DNA of 14,274 nucleotides from JBNJEM01 sp051745935 (GTDB lineage: Bacteria; Planctomycetota; Planctomycetia; Pirellulales; Pirellulaceae), in the NCBI GenBank assembly GCA_051745935.1, contig JBNJEM010000126.1:1-14274 (forward strand), in the 5' to 3' direction. The notes below the pieces were generated by a model. The model searched no databases. It saw only the letters and a list, made by a program, of their open reading frames with translations, and was not told where the DNA came from. This document shows positions 1-6,824 of this stretch, one piece after another (position 1 is the first letter of the stretch; every line of letters starts with the position of its first letter). Both the position numbers and the translations under genes were made by a program.

Positions 1-63
1 ATCGAGAACGACTCGTTGTTCCAGGTTTTCCACCAACAATCTACGTTCGTTTTTCTTGTTCAT
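1..63 (-). CDS. N-terminus of a planctomycetal LEPR-XLL-type surface protein (partial)
   Basis: Only the first 21 codons lie in the window; the gene runs off the left edge. The ATG is at 63-61 on the minus strand, and the readable residues include RRLLVENLEQRVVLD. A basic start followed by RRLL.E.LE.R.(V/L)L(D/A/S) is the short N-terminal signature of many large exported planctomycetal proteins (the LEPR-XLL class), which often carry adhesion, cadherin-like or dockerin modules further on. A strong Shine-Dalgarno sequence, GGAGGG at 76-71, sits 7 bases before the ATG, and a sigma70-like promoter lies at 158-185, so the start is well supported. The body of the protein is not visible, so its function cannot be given. 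It is co-directional with the GH67-like gene, 240 bases away. Confidence 0.75.
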   Translation of the reverse strand, partial: MNKKNERRLLVENLEQRVVLD

Positions 64-70
64 TGCGAGA

Positions 71-76
71 CCCTCC
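71..76 (-). promoter_or_regulatory. Ribosome binding site of the edge gene
   Basis: GGAGGG on the minus strand, 7 bases before the ATG at 63. This spacing fixes the start of a gene of which only 21 codons are visible. Confidence 0.75.
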
Positions 77-157
77 GGCAAACACGACTCAGCGCCCCGC
101 CCATTTCCACGCAATATTCCGAGACGCTGGAATACCACGACACACCCATGCGGACTG

Positions 158-185
158 AGTATATCAAGTCGGGTCCCCATGTAAA
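158..185 (-). promoter_or_regulatory. Sigma70-like promoter for the edge surface-protein gene
   Basis: On the minus strand, TTTACA (185-180) and TATACT (163-158) are separated by 16 bases. Each hexamer matches five of six consensus bases. Transcription would begin near 151 and leave a leader of about 88 bases before the ATG at 63. The call is by sequence only. Confidence 0.5.
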
Positions 186-187
186 GG

Positions 188-206
188 CTCAATCGGACCG
201 ATTGAG
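188..206. promoter_or_regulatory. Perfect 19-base palindrome, candidate operator
   Basis: CTCAATCGGACCGATTGAG has perfect 9-base arms around a single central base (197). It ends two bases upstream of the -35 hexamer of the predicted promoter, with its centre about 46 bases upstream of the predicted start site. A dimeric regulator often binds at such a position. It has no T-run, which argues against an intrinsic terminator for the GH67-like gene upstream. Confidence 0.4.
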
Positions 207-303
207 GAGGTTACCCTGTTCGCGGGTTGTTGGATTCAAATCGGGCGATCCACCCACACGGGGGTCCAGGAAAAGGGGAGGGGGCAGGTCTCATTTTCTG
301 CTC

Positions 304-2595
304 CTATTCAATCTGCCAGGCAATGTCGATGTCCTTTTCCACTTCTTTGGTGAGCATATCCCAGTCGACGTAGCCGACGCGATTCATCCAGATCGGGTTT
401 TTGTACTTCGACGACGCGATGCTCACATATCGCTTCCACCACTTGGCCGCGCGTCGAAGATCATCCTCGGCTTGTGAGTAGTCTTCCAGTTCATCCGTCT
501 CGCGAGATCGCGCCAAGCAGGTGGCACCGTGGATCTTGCCAGCGTAGTAACGACCTAGGCACGCCATCGCCTCGATGTCGGACAGCGTTTTTCGCAATTC
601 CTTGTCTTCGATTTCTCTGGCGGGCGGAAACTCCTCTAGAATTCTCAGCGCGCGATAGGCATGGGCCTTGATTTGCGATGAGACCTCAATGGGGGTGGTC
701 CCCTCGAGTTCCCTCCCTCGCACGCTCGCCTCCACGTAATCAGGAATGGAGATGAAATCGGTTCCCGGATGCGGCGGTAGCGTGATGAAGCGGTTTACGT
801 CGTGAAAACCACTCTCGGTCCCCGCCGGCCCGGGCCGGCTCTTGCAGGCCTCGATGTACCACTGAAAATCCAAAGCCCCCCAGTGAAAGCCAGTCGTGAG
901 TGGATAGATCATCGACGCATTCTCCCACGCTTCAAACAGGGCTTTGCCGGGCACTTCCGGAAAACGACTATCGAGGATCGCAATAAGCCGGTCGTTTGAT
1001 AGCGTTGGATCATAACCGAGTCGCCCCCAAAGCATCCAGTGGTACCAGTGCTTGCTGACCTCGAGCTGCCGCGGTTTCTCTGGATCGAGGCTCATGAACT
1101 CACGGCCCCAGACATATTGATCCGACCCGAGATAGAAGCCTCTGGAAACATCGTATGGAATATTCTGGATGAATTCGCGAACGAAATCCGGCGAGCCCCA
1201 GCGAAAATGGTAGACGTCGTCGTTCCGTAGGGTCCAGATCGTTTTCATGTCGCCAATCTCCTTGACGAACGCCTGATGGTAGACCTGTCGAGTGGAGCTG
1301 TAGACGTGCGCCTTCGCGTATTTAAAGCTGAAAATGAATTCCACGTTGTCGCTATCGATCAAGGGAGAAAAGCGTCGTGCTATGTCCCGGGCTCCAGTCT
1401 GATGCTGGCGGTGGATCAGCACGAATTTGCGATCGGGCCGCGCGGCGGCCGCGTCCAAAACGCCTTGCCCGTACGTTTTAAATGCCCAGCTTTCCTTTTC
1501 GGCCTTGCTGGCGCCGTGCATGTTCTCGCCCGTCGTGAGGCCGACGCCCGCCAGGTCAGGATAGGTCAGCAACATCCGCCGCACGCTCTTGCGAAAGTAA
1601 TCGGCCGTGACCGGATTCCCAATGTCGTCCGTAATGCCGTATTGACCGTCCGTCCCGTTAACGAAGATGTTCCACGTGATGACATAGAAGTCGACATTCC
1701 GGTCTTTCGCATACCTCATGACCTTCCGCCAGAAAGCGATCTTCTCGTCGATCGTCATGCGTTTGACGGTTTCAAGGTTGCCGAGGATCTCGGGTGCATC
1801 AAAGCCGCGTCCGCTCAAGTCATAGTACTCTTTCCACTCGACGGTCGAGCGTTTCACGTCATGGAGCGCGATGTCCGGATAGTCGGGCACTCGGACCATT
1901 GACGGGAACGGATGCAAACTCCACAGTGACACGTAATTGTAACGGCAACGCGCTAGATTATCGATGTACCCGCGCCAGAAGTCAATACTCCACATTTCGG
2001 GTATGTTCCGCTGCGCCGAGTCGCTGGGCTCCGTGTAGGTGGGCGTACGGGCGTCGAGCGGGAGGTTGAACTTGGTGCCACGCCAGGCCATGTAAGGCCT
2101 TTGGTCGACGCGTTTCACTCCGGTAAGGCCCGCGGCGCGAATAATCTCGGCCAGTTCCAGGCCTCCGTACATGAGTCCCCCGGGATCGGCACCGATAACC
2201 CAGTAGGTCGTCAGTGGTTTCGTCTTGGTAACGCGAATGCCAAAACCTTCCGCGTCCAGTTTCCGAGGTGGCTGGGCGCCGCTGGCCCGTAATGCCCCCA
2301 GCCACGTCTTGTTCGATTCAAGACACAAGACAATGCGTTGCCGGGACTCGCCGGTGTTCCCATTCTCAACAGCGAGCCCCACGCGTTCGGTTTGGAATTT
2401 CCGCGATGCGAGCGCGTCTTCAATGTCCGAGGCAGCGAACGCAGCCTGAGAACAATCGCCATCAAGACATAATGTGACCGTCTCGGCCTTCAAGTTGGTG
2501 GACAACGAAAAACCCGCCGCGACTCCAAGGCAGATCGCAATGCCGTGGAACCGAGCCGTCCACACTACGAGAAAGCTGAAAGTGCCCTTGGTCAT
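304..2595 (-). CDS. Secreted GH67-like (alpha-glucuronidase-like) TIM-barrel glycosidase
   Basis: A 763-residue protein with a signal peptide (hydrophobic stretch about 18-32, likely cut after Ala37). Residues about 38-160 resemble the mixed alpha/beta N-terminal domain that precedes GH67 and GH20 barrels, including a segment around EGFGIRV (116-122) and GADPGGLMYGGLEL (135-148). A TIM barrel seems to start near 165 (RPYMAWRG) and runs through FWRGYIDNLARCRYNYVSLW, VITWNIF (305-311), GVGLTTGENM (350-359) and GSDQYVWGREF (490-500). Glu357 is a candidate catalytic acid and Asp493 another acidic active-site residue. The helical C-terminal third, rich in Trp and Tyr, also fits GH67-like enzymes. 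The family is recognised by shape rather than strong identity, so the substrate is open; uronic-acid-containing polysaccharide is a guess. The nearby sulfatase suggests sulfated glycan use. The Shine-Dalgarno sequence is weak (GGCGGA, about 6 bases upstream). A dispersed repeat lies 76 bases upstream. Confidence 0.65.
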   Translation of the reverse strand: MTKGTFSFLVVWTARFHGIAICLGVAAGFSLSTNLKAETVTLCLDGDCSQAAFAASDIEDALASRKFQTERVGLAVENGNTGESRQRIVLCLESNKTWLGALRASGAQPPRKLDAEGFGIRVTKTKPLTTYWVIGADPGGLMYGGLELAEIIRAAGLTGVKRVDQRPYMAWRGTKFNLPLDARTPTYTEPSDSAQRNIPEMWSIDFWRGYIDNLARCRYNYVSLWSLHPFPSMVRVPDYPDIALHDVKRSTVEWKEYYDLSGRGFDAPEILGNLETVKRMTIDEKIAFWRKVMRYAKDRNVDFYVITWNIFVNGTDGQYGITDDIGNPVTADYFRKSVRRMLLTYPDLAGVGLTTGENMHGASKAEKESWAFKTYGQGVLDAAAARPDRKFVLIHRQHQTGARDIARRFSPLIDSDNVEFIFSFKYAKAHVYSSTRQVYHQAFVKEIGDMKTIWTLRNDDVYHFRWGSPDFVREFIQNIPYDVSRGFYLGSDQYVWGREFMSLDPEKPRQLEVSKHWYHWMLWGRLGYDPTLSNDRLIAILDSRFPEVPGKALFEAWENASMIYPLTTGFHWGALDFQWYIEACKSRPGPAGTESGFHDVNRFITLPPHPGTDFISIPDYVEASVRGRELEGTTPIEVSSQIKAHAYRALRILEEFPPAREIEDKELRKTLSDIEAMACLGRYYAGKIHGATCLARSRETDELEDYSQAEDDLRRAAKWWKRYVSIASSKYKNPIWMNRVGYVDWDMLTKEVEKDIDIAWQIE

Positions 2596-2670
2596 GGTTC
2601 ATCCGCCCGTTTCTTACGGCCCGTAACAAAACTTCCAACCACGTTGGCGCGAGCGATTGGACCCGCCCCG

Positions 2671-2773
2671 ATTATACCGGTCCCGGATGACTTTCTCCGC
2701 CGCGAGTCCGACCAACGGGAGGACGGCTTGCGTCGGGCAGCTTTCCACCCGGAAAAATCCAACCGCCTGAAAT
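2671..2773 (-). repeat. Dispersed ~100-base repeat, copy A
   Basis: Read on the minus strand it starts TTTCAGGCGGTTGGATTTTT and ends GGGACCGGTATAAT. The first ~70 bases differ from copies B and C at only a few positions, and the last ~30 diverge more. It points toward the GH67-like gene, and its terminal TATAAT (2676-2671) is 75 bases before that gene's ATG. No good -35 hexamer is visible at the usual distance, so a promoter role is only suggested. Confidence 0.85.
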
Positions 2774-2799
2774 ATAACTGCTCGCCCCACTTGTCCCAC

Positions 2800-2994
2800 T
2801 CAACGCAAGGCCGGACGCCGACGCCAGCGGGGGCGGGGGGCGTCCATCAGCCGCCGCAACCGTGTCCGCACGCGGCGGGCGTCGTCGGGCGATTCCAGCC
2901 ATAGCAGCGGCACGTTCGAGGCTCTCAGCGCCTGATGCACGTCCGCGGGACACGCCCTCCGCCAACTCATTCGAAGTCGAATGCGCTGATTCAT
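2800..2994 (-). CDS. Possible small arginine-rich protein, unknown
   Basis: A 64-residue ORF starting at the ATG at 2994-2992. It is strongly basic (about one third Arg), with a helix-like middle (HQALRASNVPLLWLESPDDA) and a C-terminal RPRWRRRPALR. Third codon positions are mostly G or C, as in the neighbouring genes. The upstream GTGAG is a weak ribosome binding site. No domain is recognised. It could be a real small DNA- or RNA-binding protein, the tail of a decayed gene, or chance in GC-rich DNA. An upstream in-frame start at 3078 is less likely because it would add only low-complexity residues. Confidence 0.3.
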   Translation of the reverse strand: MNQRIRLRMSWRRACPADVHQALRASNVPLLWLESPDDARRVRTRLRRLMDAPRPRWRRRPALR

Positions 2995-3145
2995 CTCACG
3001 TTGCGTACCCGTTTTGTCCTTGCCCGAACGGCACCTTCCGCCGTCGTCCGCGGACCGCGCGCTGAACCAGGGCCCCACTCACCGGCACCCTTGCATTGCG
3101 GCTTCTCGCGGTTCCGCTGGACGAGAGCCTGGCGCCGCGCGGCAG

Positions 3146-4546
3146 CTATTCCACCTTGCCCGCCGGCCGGGAGTGTGCCTTCAATTCCCGCTCGAATGCG
3201 TCGAGGCGTGCCTGGAGCCGGTTCACGATCCGCGGGTTCTGATCGGCGACATTTTTCGTCTCCCCGGGATCGTGTTCGAGGTTATAGAGCGCGGTGCCGC
3301 GGTGGCGCCAGGTGCGGGCCTCGACATCGATCAACAGCTTCCAATCGCCCATGCGAATGCCGGCGCGTTTACCGAAACGGACATGGTAGATGAAGGCGTC
3401 ATAAGGGGAGGTCGCCCCGGGCGCGTCGTTCAGCAAGCCGCGAATGTCTTGGCCATCGATGACGCGATCGGCGGGGAGGGGAGCGCCCGCCATGGCGGCG
3501 AACGTGGGCAGGAAGTCCATCATGGTGGCGAGTTCCGAGCAGACCGATCCGGCCGGAATGCGACCCGGTCCCCAAACCACGCAAGGCACGCGCAGTCCAC
3601 CTTCCCACCCTTCCTGCTTGTGACCACGAAACGGTTTGTTGGATCCAAACCATTCCGCTTCGACGCCCCAACTGTTCGTGGCCGCGCCATTGTCGGACGT
3701 AAAGACCACGATCGTTCGCTGGTCTAGCTTCAACTGTCGAAGCACCTCTAAAATCCTGCCCGTGCTCCAGTCAATCGTCTCAACGGCATCGCCATACAGG
3801 CCGCCCCGGCTCGTGCCTTTGAATCGCTCCGACGCCGCCACCGGCCCGTGCGGCATCGGATGGGCCAGGCACAAAAAGAACCGTCCCTCGCGATTCTTTT
3901 TGATCCAGCGCACGGCCTTCGCGGTCAGCGCTTCAGTCAGTTCGCCGATGGGCGGAAAAGATACCTTCTGTTCGTTTTTCAAAAACAGATTCGAATACTT
4001 ATTCCGTTCTCGCATTCGCCGAGTGAGAAAACAGTGTCCCAACGGCGTACCGTAGTAGTAATCGAACCCATGGCGGGTCGGGTAGAATTTCGGATAGTGC
4101 CCCAAATGCCATTTGCCGAAGCAGGCCGTCGCGTAGCCCCGCTGTTTCAACAACTCGGCGATGGTGATCTCGTTCTCGTGAAGCCCGGTCTTGTCCGGGG
4201 TATGCAGTGGCGTGCCGAGTCCAACACGAGACGGATAGCATCCGGTCATCAGCGAGGCACGAGTTGGTGTACAGATGGGCGCGGTGGCATAGAAGTCCGT
4301 GAACCTCATCCCCTCGGCCGCCATGCCATCGATGTGCGGTGTCTCGATACGGTCGGCTCCGTAACAGCCCAGATCGCCGTAGCCCTGGTCGTCGGTGATA
4401 ATGACGATGAAATTTGGGGGGGGCGACACAGCGGAGTCCGGTTCGCCGCCAAAAAGGTATACGGCAAACAGAAACGTCGCCACCGCAGTGGCAACGGGCC
4501 AAAGTCCGGGTGGTCGGGAAAGGGGGCAGCGTTTCGTCCGTGGCAT
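3146..4546 (-). CDS. Secreted type I sulfatase (formylglycine, arylsulfatase family)
   Basis: This 466-residue enzyme hydrolyses sulfate esters, probably outside the cytoplasm. A signal peptide or anchor spans about 14-34. The sulfatase domain starts at about 45 with NFIVIITDDQGYGDLG; Asp52 and Asp53 would bind calcium. The key motif CTPTRAS (92-98) gives Cys92, converted to formylglycine by an FGE/SUMF1-type enzyme, plus Arg96. GKWHLG (144-149) supplies Lys145 and His147, HPMPHGP (229-235) His233, and FTSDNGA (282-288) the metal ligands Asp285 and Asn286. EGGLRVP follows near 314-320. The length is normal for S1-family enzymes and all core residues are present. The substrate cannot be told from sequence: sulfated polysaccharide is likely from context. 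GGAGG lies 10 bases before the ATG. The EEP gene is upstream on the same strand, 75 bases away. No maturation-enzyme gene is in the window. Confidence 0.95.
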   Translation of the reverse strand: MPRTKRCPLSRPPGLWPVATAVATFLFAVYLFGGEPDSAVSPPPNFIVIITDDQGYGDLGCYGADRIETPHIDGMAAEGMRFTDFYATAPICTPTRASLMTGCYPSRVGLGTPLHTPDKTGLHENEITIAELLKQRGYATACFGKWHLGHYPKFYPTRHGFDYYYGTPLGHCFLTRRMRERNKYSNLFLKNEQKVSFPPIGELTEALTAKAVRWIKKNREGRFFLCLAHPMPHGPVAASERFKGTSRGGLYGDAVETIDWSTGRILEVLRQLKLDQRTIVVFTSDNGAATNSWGVEAEWFGSNKPFRGHKQEGWEGGLRVPCVVWGPGRIPAGSVCSELATMMDFLPTFAAMAGAPLPADRVIDGQDIRGLLNDAPGATSPYDAFIYHVRFGKRAGIRMGDWKLLIDVEARTWRHRGTALYNLEHDPGETKNVADQNPRIVNRLQARLDAFERELKAHSRPAGKVE

Positions 4547-4556
4547 GTTTTCTCAA

Positions 4557-4561
4557 CCTCC
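4557..4561 (-). promoter_or_regulatory. Ribosome binding site of the sulfatase gene
   Basis: GGAGG on the minus strand, 10 bases before the ATG at 4546. It supports this start over an overlapping out-of-frame start at 4556. Confidence 0.6.
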
Positions 4562-4568
4562 AAAGAAC

Positions 4569-4586
4569 AGTATATACCGGTCGCGG
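4569..4586 (-). promoter_or_regulatory. Promoter-like GACCGGTATATACT motif before the sulfatase
   Basis: The minus strand reads CCGCGACCGGTATATACT, ending in the -10-like hexamer TATACT (4574-4569). The GACCGGTATA part also ends dispersed repeat copies A and B, and C has GACCAGTATA. No good -35 hexamer is seen at 16-18 bases. It could be a promoter used by a non-housekeeping sigma factor or the remnant of a repeat copy. Confidence 0.3.
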
Positions 4587-4621
4587 CGGACAAAATCACC
4601 CGCGATCGGCATAGCTGCCGT

Positions 4622-5767
4622 TCAGCGAGTCATGTGAGCGGGCGGCAGCAGCGCGGCGTTTCCCGCGGGAGCTTCGCGGCTGTCGAATTCCGCCCAAACG
4701 GGCAGGTGGTCGGAAACAGCTAGCGCTTGTTCCCGGGTCAGCTGGTGGATGTTTTCGAATTCGTACACGCCCCAACGCCCCGTGTATTCCGCCGTGCGAA
4801 CACGATCGAACAGGATGTTGTCGTACGTTTTCCGCCGGCGCGTGTTAGTGGTGGTGTCGCGCACGACCCACATAATTCCGGGGACACGGCCCAGCAAGCC
4901 GAACTGCTGACTGTTGGCGTTGAAGTCCCCCAATAAGATAACGTCGTCTTCATTGGCTCGAGCTTGCTGCATGACAAGGAATACATCGGCTAAAGCTCTG
5001 ACCTCCGTCGCAACTTCATCCGGATCGGTGTGCACGTTGACCAGCCAAAACGTGAACGACTGGCTCGGGTTCGGCGTGCGCGTTCGGAAGCGAGTCACGA
5101 ACGGATCGCGATGCAAATAATCCTTGGGATCTTGAATTGTGCCCGACGACGTCATATCAACTTGGATGCGCTCGGTGTCGTAAACGAATGCGTACTGCTC
5201 CTTGCTGATGGTGCGACCCAGTCGCGGCCCGACCACGTAATTGTACGCACTGCCGTCAGCATTCACCGCGTCCACGAACTCCGGGATGACGTAATCCTCC
5301 TTGCAGCGAATCTCCTGGATCGCCGTTACATCGAATCGCCGCACGATGCGGGCCAGGATTTCGACAACCCACGGCTTGGAGAGTTTGCTCTCACCAAATA
5401 CCTGGATGTTGAAACTCGCAATCGTGATGGTTCCGCTGGCCGCGTCTCCAGCCTCACGCGAATTCGCATTGGGCTCCGCTCGCGCGGAGGCGGGGGTCAC
5501 GCTCGACGATCCGCCCGCATCTCTGCCGCCCCCCTCGCCAGCATCCATCAACTGGTCGGTGGGCTCTTGCTCCGCCGCTGGCTCGCGCTCTTGCGAGCGC
5601 GACTCGCCCGGCAAAACGCACTGCACCAGTGGCCCCACAACCGGCAAGTCCGCGCCAGCCCACAGCGCGAGCCCACCACATCCCACGGAAATCCAAACAG
5701 CCGTGACGAGGCGTGAAAAGAGGGTTGATCGGTTCGCTTTTTTCGAGCGTGAACGCCTGCGTCCCAT
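4622..5767 (-). CDS. Secreted endonuclease/exonuclease/phosphatase (DNase I-like) protein
   Basis: A 381-residue protein. A basic N-terminus (GRRRSRSKK) and a hydrophobic segment (about 18-41) form a signal peptide or anchor. A low-complexity Ala/Glu/Gly/Ser linker runs to about 110, and the EEP domain from about 112 to 362. Its hallmarks are SFNIQ (118-122, Asn120), QEI (151-153, metal-binding Glu152), VNVHTDP (243-249, His246), LGDFNA (279-284, Asp281 and Asn283), YDNIL (315-319) and SDHLPVWAEF (352-361, Asp353 and His354). All catalytic residues are present, so it should be a Mg-dependent phosphodiesterase or nuclease outside the cytoplasm. Extracellular DNA is a likely substrate, but lipid or sugar phosphates are possible in this superfamily. 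I chose the ATG at 5767 because AGGGAGG lies 8 bases before it; an in-frame GTG at 5794 would add nine unremarkable residues and has no such site. Confidence 0.85.
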   Translation of the reverse strand: MGRRRSRSKKANRSTLFSRLVTAVWISVGCGGLALWAGADLPVVGPLVQCVLPGESRSQEREPAAEQEPTDQLMDAGEGGGRDAGGSSSVTPASARAEPNANSREAGDAASGTITIASFNIQVFGESKLSKPWVVEILARIVRRFDVTAIQEIRCKEDYVIPEFVDAVNADGSAYNYVVGPRLGRTISKEQYAFVYDTERIQVDMTSSGTIQDPKDYLHRDPFVTRFRTRTPNPSQSFTFWLVNVHTDPDEVATEVRALADVFLVMQQARANEDDVILLGDFNANSQQFGLLGRVPGIMWVVRDTTTNTRRRKTYDNILFDRVRTAEYTGRWGVYEFENIHQLTREQALAVSDHLPVWAEFDSREAPAGNAALLPPAHMTR

Positions 5768-5775
5768 CCCATTGG

Positions 5776-5782
5776 CCTCCCT
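5776..5782 (-). promoter_or_regulatory. Ribosome binding site deciding the EEP start
   Basis: AGGGAGG on the minus strand, 8 bases before the ATG at 5767. It favours that ATG over the upstream in-frame GTG at 5794. Confidence 0.7.
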
Positions 5783-6746
5783 GCCACAGGGCACCCACTC
5801 CCTGCGGGTGCAAGCTCCGTTTGCTATCCTCTGCCCCCGTCACAACGAACCAAACACGTCGTTGCACCGCGAATCGCACATGAGGTTCTTCGAATCCATG
5901 CCGGACAGTCCGAGGACTGCTGCTGTCGACTTCAGCTCGCTCCTCAGAAAGTGGCAGAAGGCAATCTCCCTGCTACCCTTATCAATGACGGGGCCGCACC
6001 CCCCCCAATTTAGCGCATGGCCTCCCGAGTCGCTTTTTGCGAGAAATCGTCGCATGGGGGAAATAGTGGAATCGCGGCTGTTTGGCAAGAGAGATTTTGC
6101 GGGAGACAAGTGAGAATTCGCGATACGTTGGCCGTCTTGACGCCCAACACCGGTTTCGTTGCTGCATAGCATGGCCATTCTCGGGGTTTCGCGATGCTCG
6201 TTTCACTCGCCGCGCCCCCCGGGCCGCCTCGCGCCCCCCCTTCTGGACAGGCCAAAAGAGTCCAAGTCGTTACGGACCGTATTGTTGCGCCATTTGCCTC
6301 GTCGGTGTCGGGACGAAATGACCACAGGGACCTAACGAGGTAGGCCCTCGAACCAACGCGAGCCACCGCTCGAACGTGCTGACCCGCTCCCGTTGGTCGC
6401 TAGAACTTGACTCAAAATATAAGACAAAATGTAAGACGTTCTTCGCATCAGCAGACGCAGGGACCAAAGCGAAGAGGAGGGTGTGATCAGGCTTGAAACA
6501 CGCGCGAAAACAGACGCCGATGTTTTTCTCGCTTCTTGCACGTTGCACCTGTAATTCCACTCGCTGAACACTTCTCCTCCCCTACCATGAGCGACGTTCC
6601 AGATGCGATAATGGATTTTCGGAAGGCGGCGTGAAGCCACGGATGCGGAAGGGAAGTACCGTTGAGAGTCTGTCCTAGAATCACACTTTTTTGCAACGTT
6701 GGGGTAGACTGTCTGTTCTCAACCTTCTTAATATTTGCGTATCAGC

Positions 6747-6765
6747 GTTTATTAGTGTTTATTAG
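6747..6765 (+). repeat. Short tandem repeat GTTTATTAG x2
   Basis: GTTTATTAG occurs at 6747-6755 and 6757-6765 (period 10), just after ATCAGC and before CGGTTCC, 60 bases upstream of the DUF434 start. From memory it resembles a common interspersed intergenic sequence of the type ATCAGCGTTTATCAGTG found in several bacterial groups. Its role is unknown. Confidence 0.4.
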
Positions 6766-6824
6766 CGGTTCCGTTGCTCCCTAGCCGTGAACACTTACAA
6801 AACATTCAAGAGAAATCCGCAATC

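Larger units (their letters stand above)
2596..3145. other. Intergenic stretch between GH67-like gene and sulfatase
   Basis: These 550 bases hold dispersed repeat copy A (2671-2773) and a possible 64-codon minus-strand ORF (2800-2994). The remainder is GC-rich. I see no RNA gene and no intrinsic terminator; the palindrome GCCGCGCGGC just past the sulfatase stop lacks a T-run. Confidence 0.5.
5768..6824. other. Gene-free stretch between the EEP and DUF434 genes
   Basis: About 1.06 kb with no protein-like ORF on either strand. The reading frames here are short, lack ribosome binding sites and read as low-quality sequence. The region is the divergent spacer for the EEP gene (-) and the DUF434 gene (+), so it should hold both promoters, but no convincing -35/-10 pair was found. 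It includes an AT-richer patch at 6405-6440 with ATAAGAC/GTAAGAC repeats and a short tandem repeat at 6747-6765. I see no tRNA or other RNA gene. Confidence 0.5.

Noticed and set aside
220..260. A tRNA T-arm-like stretch (GGATTCAAATC)
   Set aside because: No matching 5-base T-stem, acceptor stem or anticodon arm could be built around it.
3125..3146. GCCGCGCGGC palindrome after the sulfatase stop as a terminator
   Set aside because: The self-palindrome has no proper loop and no following T-run.
3014..4723. Long plus-strand frames of 237 and 291 codons opposite the sulfatase
   Set aside because: They are antisense to a sulfatase with complete motifs, have no domain-like content, and arise from GC-rich codon bias.
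5768..5794. GTG at 5794 as the EEP start
   Set aside because: It would place the strong AGGGAGG site inside the gene. The ATG at 5767 has that site at the ideal distance.
5880..5905. A T-arm-like GGTTCTTCGAATCC
   Set aside because: The flanking bases do not form the other tRNA arms.
6774..6824. TTG at 6774 as the DUF434 start
   Set aside because: The family's conserved segment begins about 12 residues after the ATG at 6825, and the extra 17 residues show no conservation signal. It cannot be fully excluded because neither start has a strong ribosome binding site.
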